Assembly (NCBI RefSeq): GCF_007860185.1 | Contig: NZ_SJPY01000002.1 | Span: forward strand, 651,775-715,774 | DNA length: 64,000 nucleotides | Direction of reading: 5' to 3' | From: Novipirellula aureliae | GTDB lineage: Bacteria > Planctomycetota > Planctomycetia > Pirellulales > Pirellulaceae | Shown here: piece by piece, positions 61,432 to 64,000 of the stretch | Layout: each line of letters starts with the position of its first letter | Numbering within the stretch: the first letter of the stretch is position 1 | Position numbers and translations under genes: made by a program | Notes under the pieces: generated by a model | Database searches by the model: none | What the model was told of the DNA's origin: nothing | The model's input: only the letters and a program-made list of their open reading frames with translations

Positions 61432-63801
61432 TTAAAGAGCCACCTTCACTTCGATCTCCTGCTGATTGCGAACCACCTTGAGCACCACCGTGCCTGAGGC
61501 CGCATTAACGAGGCGGTTGAATTGCCTTAGATTGGTAATCTTTCGATCGTTGACCCCTTGAATCAGATCGCCATCCAAAAGTCCCGCTTTGGCCGCGGCA
61601 GAGCGAGGCCTAACCTCTGAAAGAGCGACCCCTCCTTCCTCCTTGCTCACGCCATAAGCCGAGAATTCTTCTCCCGACAGATCGCGTAGGGAGGCTCCGA
61701 GCCAAGTCGTTTCATTGGCGGCAGCTTCGCTTGCTCCGCTAGGATACCCCTTCAGCGTGGGGATCACGGGCGTCCGGGCGATGGCCTTGAGCGAAGGCTT
61801 TTTCACTCCGAACTGATCCATCGGGAAGTTTTTAAACCCGAGCTTCAGTGCCGGTGATCCGTCCTTCACACGAAAGTCACCTTTGGCCGGATTTACAAAA
61901 AGCGGATCAGCCACGATCGAACCTTCATCCCACCCGAACTTATTCGTCAGGCTGCCACCGAAAATCAAATTACCACCTACTCGTTTTCCAAAGGCCGTCT
62001 TTGTAGGTGTGCGAACGCCTTTGTAGCTGCCCATGAAAATATTGGCATACACTTCATCTCCACTGTTTGCATACCAAACGTGCGGATGGAAGCTGTTATT
62101 GACCGCAATATTGTTCCACGCATGGCGTCGGAAGCCTTCACGCAGTTTCAGCCCACCGCTGAGCATCAGATTGTTATAGAGGTCGTAGTTGCTCGACCCG
62201 TCATCGAGGTCAATGTCCCAACCGTGATCGCAGCGCCAGCGGCTGTCGCGAATGGTCGTTGTCTTCATGGCATCGAGAAACGGCATCGTCGGATCCTTAT
62301 CGATCTCTCTCTGCGAAAGACTTCGATCCGAGTGCCAGAAGCGATCTCGGCCCCAAGAGTTGAACGATCCATGGTCGTGCGTTTCGAGCACCGTATCAAA
62401 CACGTCGCAACGTTCGATCAAATGGCCGCCCCATGCACCGTCGCCGATATTAATCCCCGAGCGGGCACAGTCATATACCGAACAGTCGCGCACCGTGATT
62501 TCGGAAGCCATATCCATCATCACCCCGGCCGGCTGACGCTCAACGCGGCCAATACCGTGAATCAAACAATCCTCGACGGTTCCAAGGCTTGGATAATTAT
62601 CCGTTTTCGGACCAGGCGTTCGGTCAATTTTTGTCAGGTCATTCTTTTGACGGTATTCAAACAGCGGGTCACGCACCGCATCCGGATCGCCGACGAAACA
62701 AACACCGCTGGCACCCGCATCATGAATGTGGCAGCCCTTCACCAACGTATTGCGATTGTAGTTGTTGACGAAAATCCCGTTGCCACCCACCTGGTCAAAC
62801 TCGGTGTCGAGAATCTGGATGTGTTCGGTGCCCGTCAGGAAGAACGCGCCGCCGCGATAGATCGCCCAATCCGAACGCAACATCGGCTCCTTGGTGTCCA
62901 TGAAAGTACGCGCGGCATGGCGTACAACAAATCCCTGCAGCGTGATGTATTTGACTGGGTTTCTTGCTGAACCTTGAAACTCAATGAGATGACGCAGACG
63001 CACCACTTCCACGGTGGCTTTCGAGAGATCGGTACCAGACTCCGGCTTATAGTAAAGCGTCGATGTTTTCGCGTTATGAAACCACTCGCCCGAAGCATCG
63101 AGTTCCTCGAAGACATTTTCCACCATGCGGAAATCCTTATGCATTCCCATCTGACGGTTATTCTGCCATCCACCCTCATAGGTCACCTCGCCCTTGGCGT
63201 CCTTACCGGTAATCAGATAGTGATATCCCCCCCAGCGTTTGGAGTGCATGGCATGGATATAACCGCCGGTCGGGTCCGCCCAGTTGGCAGCACGCTCTTT
63301 GGCAAAAGCGTCGGCCGCATAACCTTGATAGGCCTCGGTTTTTTTAGCGGCATCATAATTCGGGTAGCGCGCCATACGCTGGTTTTTACCGTTGATAAAC
63401 AGCTGGTCGATATCAAGCCCGTCTGGAGTTTTCGCCTGAAAGATTCCGTTCTCGTAAGGTTTCCAGTCGAGGTCCAGCTTGGAACCGCCGCTCAGCACCG
63501 CAGCCCCCTCGTTGACCGCCTTGTAAACAACGGGATTCTTTTCACTGCCCGAGTCTTGTGGTGTAAAGATCAAGGTTTCCGGCAGGTAATAGACTCCGTC
63601 CGCAACATGCACGGTAACCGCTTCACTGCCCGCTGACGCACGTGCCAATTTCTGGGCCGCGGCCAGCGAGGCAACGGGCTGATCGGAAGTGCCTCGATTC
63701 GTATCCGAGCCAGTCACTGCGACATAGATATCCGCCGCATCGGTTGCGGACCCTATCGGTCCGGCCAGGGCAAATAACAATGCCAAGGTCTGCATCTTCA
63801 T
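61432..63801 (-). CDS. secreted beta-helix protein with C-terminal PDZ domain
   Basis: A 789-residue exported protein. The signal is at about 1-20. The beginning is IYVAVTGSDTNRGT, a variant of the GH141-like opening. Beta-helix coils run at about 280-620: KYITLQGFVVRHA, IQILDTEFDQVG, NTLVKGCHIHDAG, VEDCLIHGIG, EITVRDCSVYDCARSGI and HLIERCDVFDT, closing with DPLFVNPAKGDFRV. The last 95 residues form a PDZ domain (GVALSEVRPRSAAAKAGLLDGD, ITNLRQFNRLVNAASGTVVLKVVRN), which is unusual on this fold. ATG 63801 has AAGGA seven bases upstream; the ATG at 63816 does not. It lies between two CTPTR sulfatase genes. Confidence 0.78.
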   Translation of the reverse strand: MKMQTLALLFALAGPIGSATDAADIYVAVTGSDTNRGTSDQPVASLAAAQKLARASAGSEAVTVHVADGVYYLPETLIFTPQDSGSEKNPVVYKAVNEGAAVLSGGSKLDLDWKPYENGIFQAKTPDGLDIDQLFINGKNQRMARYPNYDAAKKTEAYQGYAADAFAKERAANWADPTGGYIHAMHSKRWGGYHYLITGKDAKGEVTYEGGWQNNRQMGMHKDFRMVENVFEELDASGEWFHNAKTSTLYYKPESGTDLSKATVEVVRLRHLIEFQGSARNPVKYITLQGFVVRHAARTFMDTKEPMLRSDWAIYRGGAFFLTGTEHIQILDTEFDQVGGNGIFVNNYNRNTLVKGCHIHDAGASGVCFVGDPDAVRDPLFEYRQKNDLTKIDRTPGPKTDNYPSLGTVEDCLIHGIGRVERQPAGVMMDMASEITVRDCSVYDCARSGINIGDGAWGGHLIERCDVFDTVLETHDHGSFNSWGRDRFWHSDRSLSQREIDKDPTMPFLDAMKTTTIRDSRWRCDHGWDIDLDDGSSNYDLYNNLMLSGGLKLREGFRRHAWNNIAVNNSFHPHVWYANSGDEVYANIFMGSYKGVRTPTKTAFGKRVGGNLIFGGSLTNKFGWDEGSIVADPLFVNPAKGDFRVKDGSPALKLGFKNFPMDQFGVKKPSLKAIARTPVIPTLKGYPSGASEAAANETTWLGASLRDLSGEEFSAYGVSKEEGGVALSEVRPRSAAAKAGLLDGDLIQGVNDRKITNLRQFNRLVNAASGTVVLKVVRNQQEIEVKVAL

Positions 63802-63853
63802 CGTTGTATCCTTCATCGTATTTAAATTAGATATTTTCGTCGGGGTTTTGCTC

Positions 63854-64000
63854 TTACTTCTCGCCACTTTTCCAAAGCTTGATTTGATCAACATCATTTG
63901 CGGCCGCCGCACCCTCCGTACTACGTCCACGCGCGATGTCTGCCTCTAATAGAGCGAGCAAGCGTGCTGCCACTTCCGGTTGCGACGCATAGAGATTGGT
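63854..64000 (-). CDS. S1 sulfatase, C-terminal fragment cut by the window edge
   Basis: The last 48 codons and TAA stop of a gene continuing beyond the window. The sequence TNLYASQPEVAARLL through DVDQIKLWKSGEK matches the C-terminus of the sulfatase at 37386 (TNLYASQPEVVARLL; DVDRIKLWKSGPK) with few changes, and the DNA is also visibly similar. It is therefore the most 5' visible gene of the - strand block and probably another CTPTR-type sulfatase. It ends 52 bases before the start of the beta-helix/PDZ gene. Confidence 0.82.
   Translation of the reverse strand, partial: TNLYASQPEVAARLLALLEADIARGRSTEGAAAANDVDQIKLWKSGEK

Overview
The window looks like a chromosomal segment of a marine planctomycete, probably Pirellulales and Rhodopirellula-like. 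The clues are a DUF1559 prepilin-like protein (N-terminal methylation motif, C-terminal H-x9-DG) paired with a tiny lipoprotein, an ECF sigma factor gene overlapping a membrane Ser/Thr kinase gene, a second sensor Ser/Thr kinase, a fused CheB/CheR/PAS histidine kinase, and a very dense set of secreted sulfatases and glycosidases. No tRNA, rRNA, CRISPR array, transposase, integrase or transporter for sugars was seen.

Layout. 1-13 kb is membrane and regulatory: MarC-family protein, HdeD-like DUF308 protein, cardiolipin synthase, two ECF sigma factors (divergent), two Ser/Thr kinases, an AI-2E family permease, a GxxExxY pseudogene, and the DUF1559/lipoprotein pair. 13.4-29.5 kb (+ strand) holds seven secreted enzymes: a GH29 fucosidase, a GH29-SGNH esterase fusion, two beta-helix (GH141-like) proteins, two divergent GH29-like proteins and a GH116 enzyme. 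29.5-36 kb is an interlude on the - strand: Dps, the 1617-residue hybrid kinase, and gene debris with a palindromic element. 36-64 kb (- strand throughout) holds 16 genes of the same catabolic type, with mostly short gaps: four complete and one partial S1 sulfatase, two GH29, one GH29-like, two GHL15-like, three paralogous GH67-N/GH20-fold proteins, two beta-helix proteins (one carrying a C-terminal PDZ domain), an alpha/beta-hydrolase esterase, and two gene relics.

How the genes may work together (inference). Five FGly-type sulfatases would remove sulfate, two esterases (one fused to a fucosidase) would remove acyl groups, and seven GH29-type, two to four GH141-like, one GH116 and several unassigned glycosidases would strip monosaccharides. 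Such a mix suits a sulfated, acylated, fucose-rich polysaccharide such as an algal fucoidan-type glycan. Nearly every enzyme has a signal peptide. There is no SusC/D-like pair or obvious sugar importer here, and regulation is not obviously local.

The locus is littered with recombination products: five palindromic repeat blocks, each sitting directly 3' of a glycosidase or sulfatase gene; one palindromic element inserted into another with a duplicated TTAA; and at least three truncated or internally deleted paralogues of intact neighbours.
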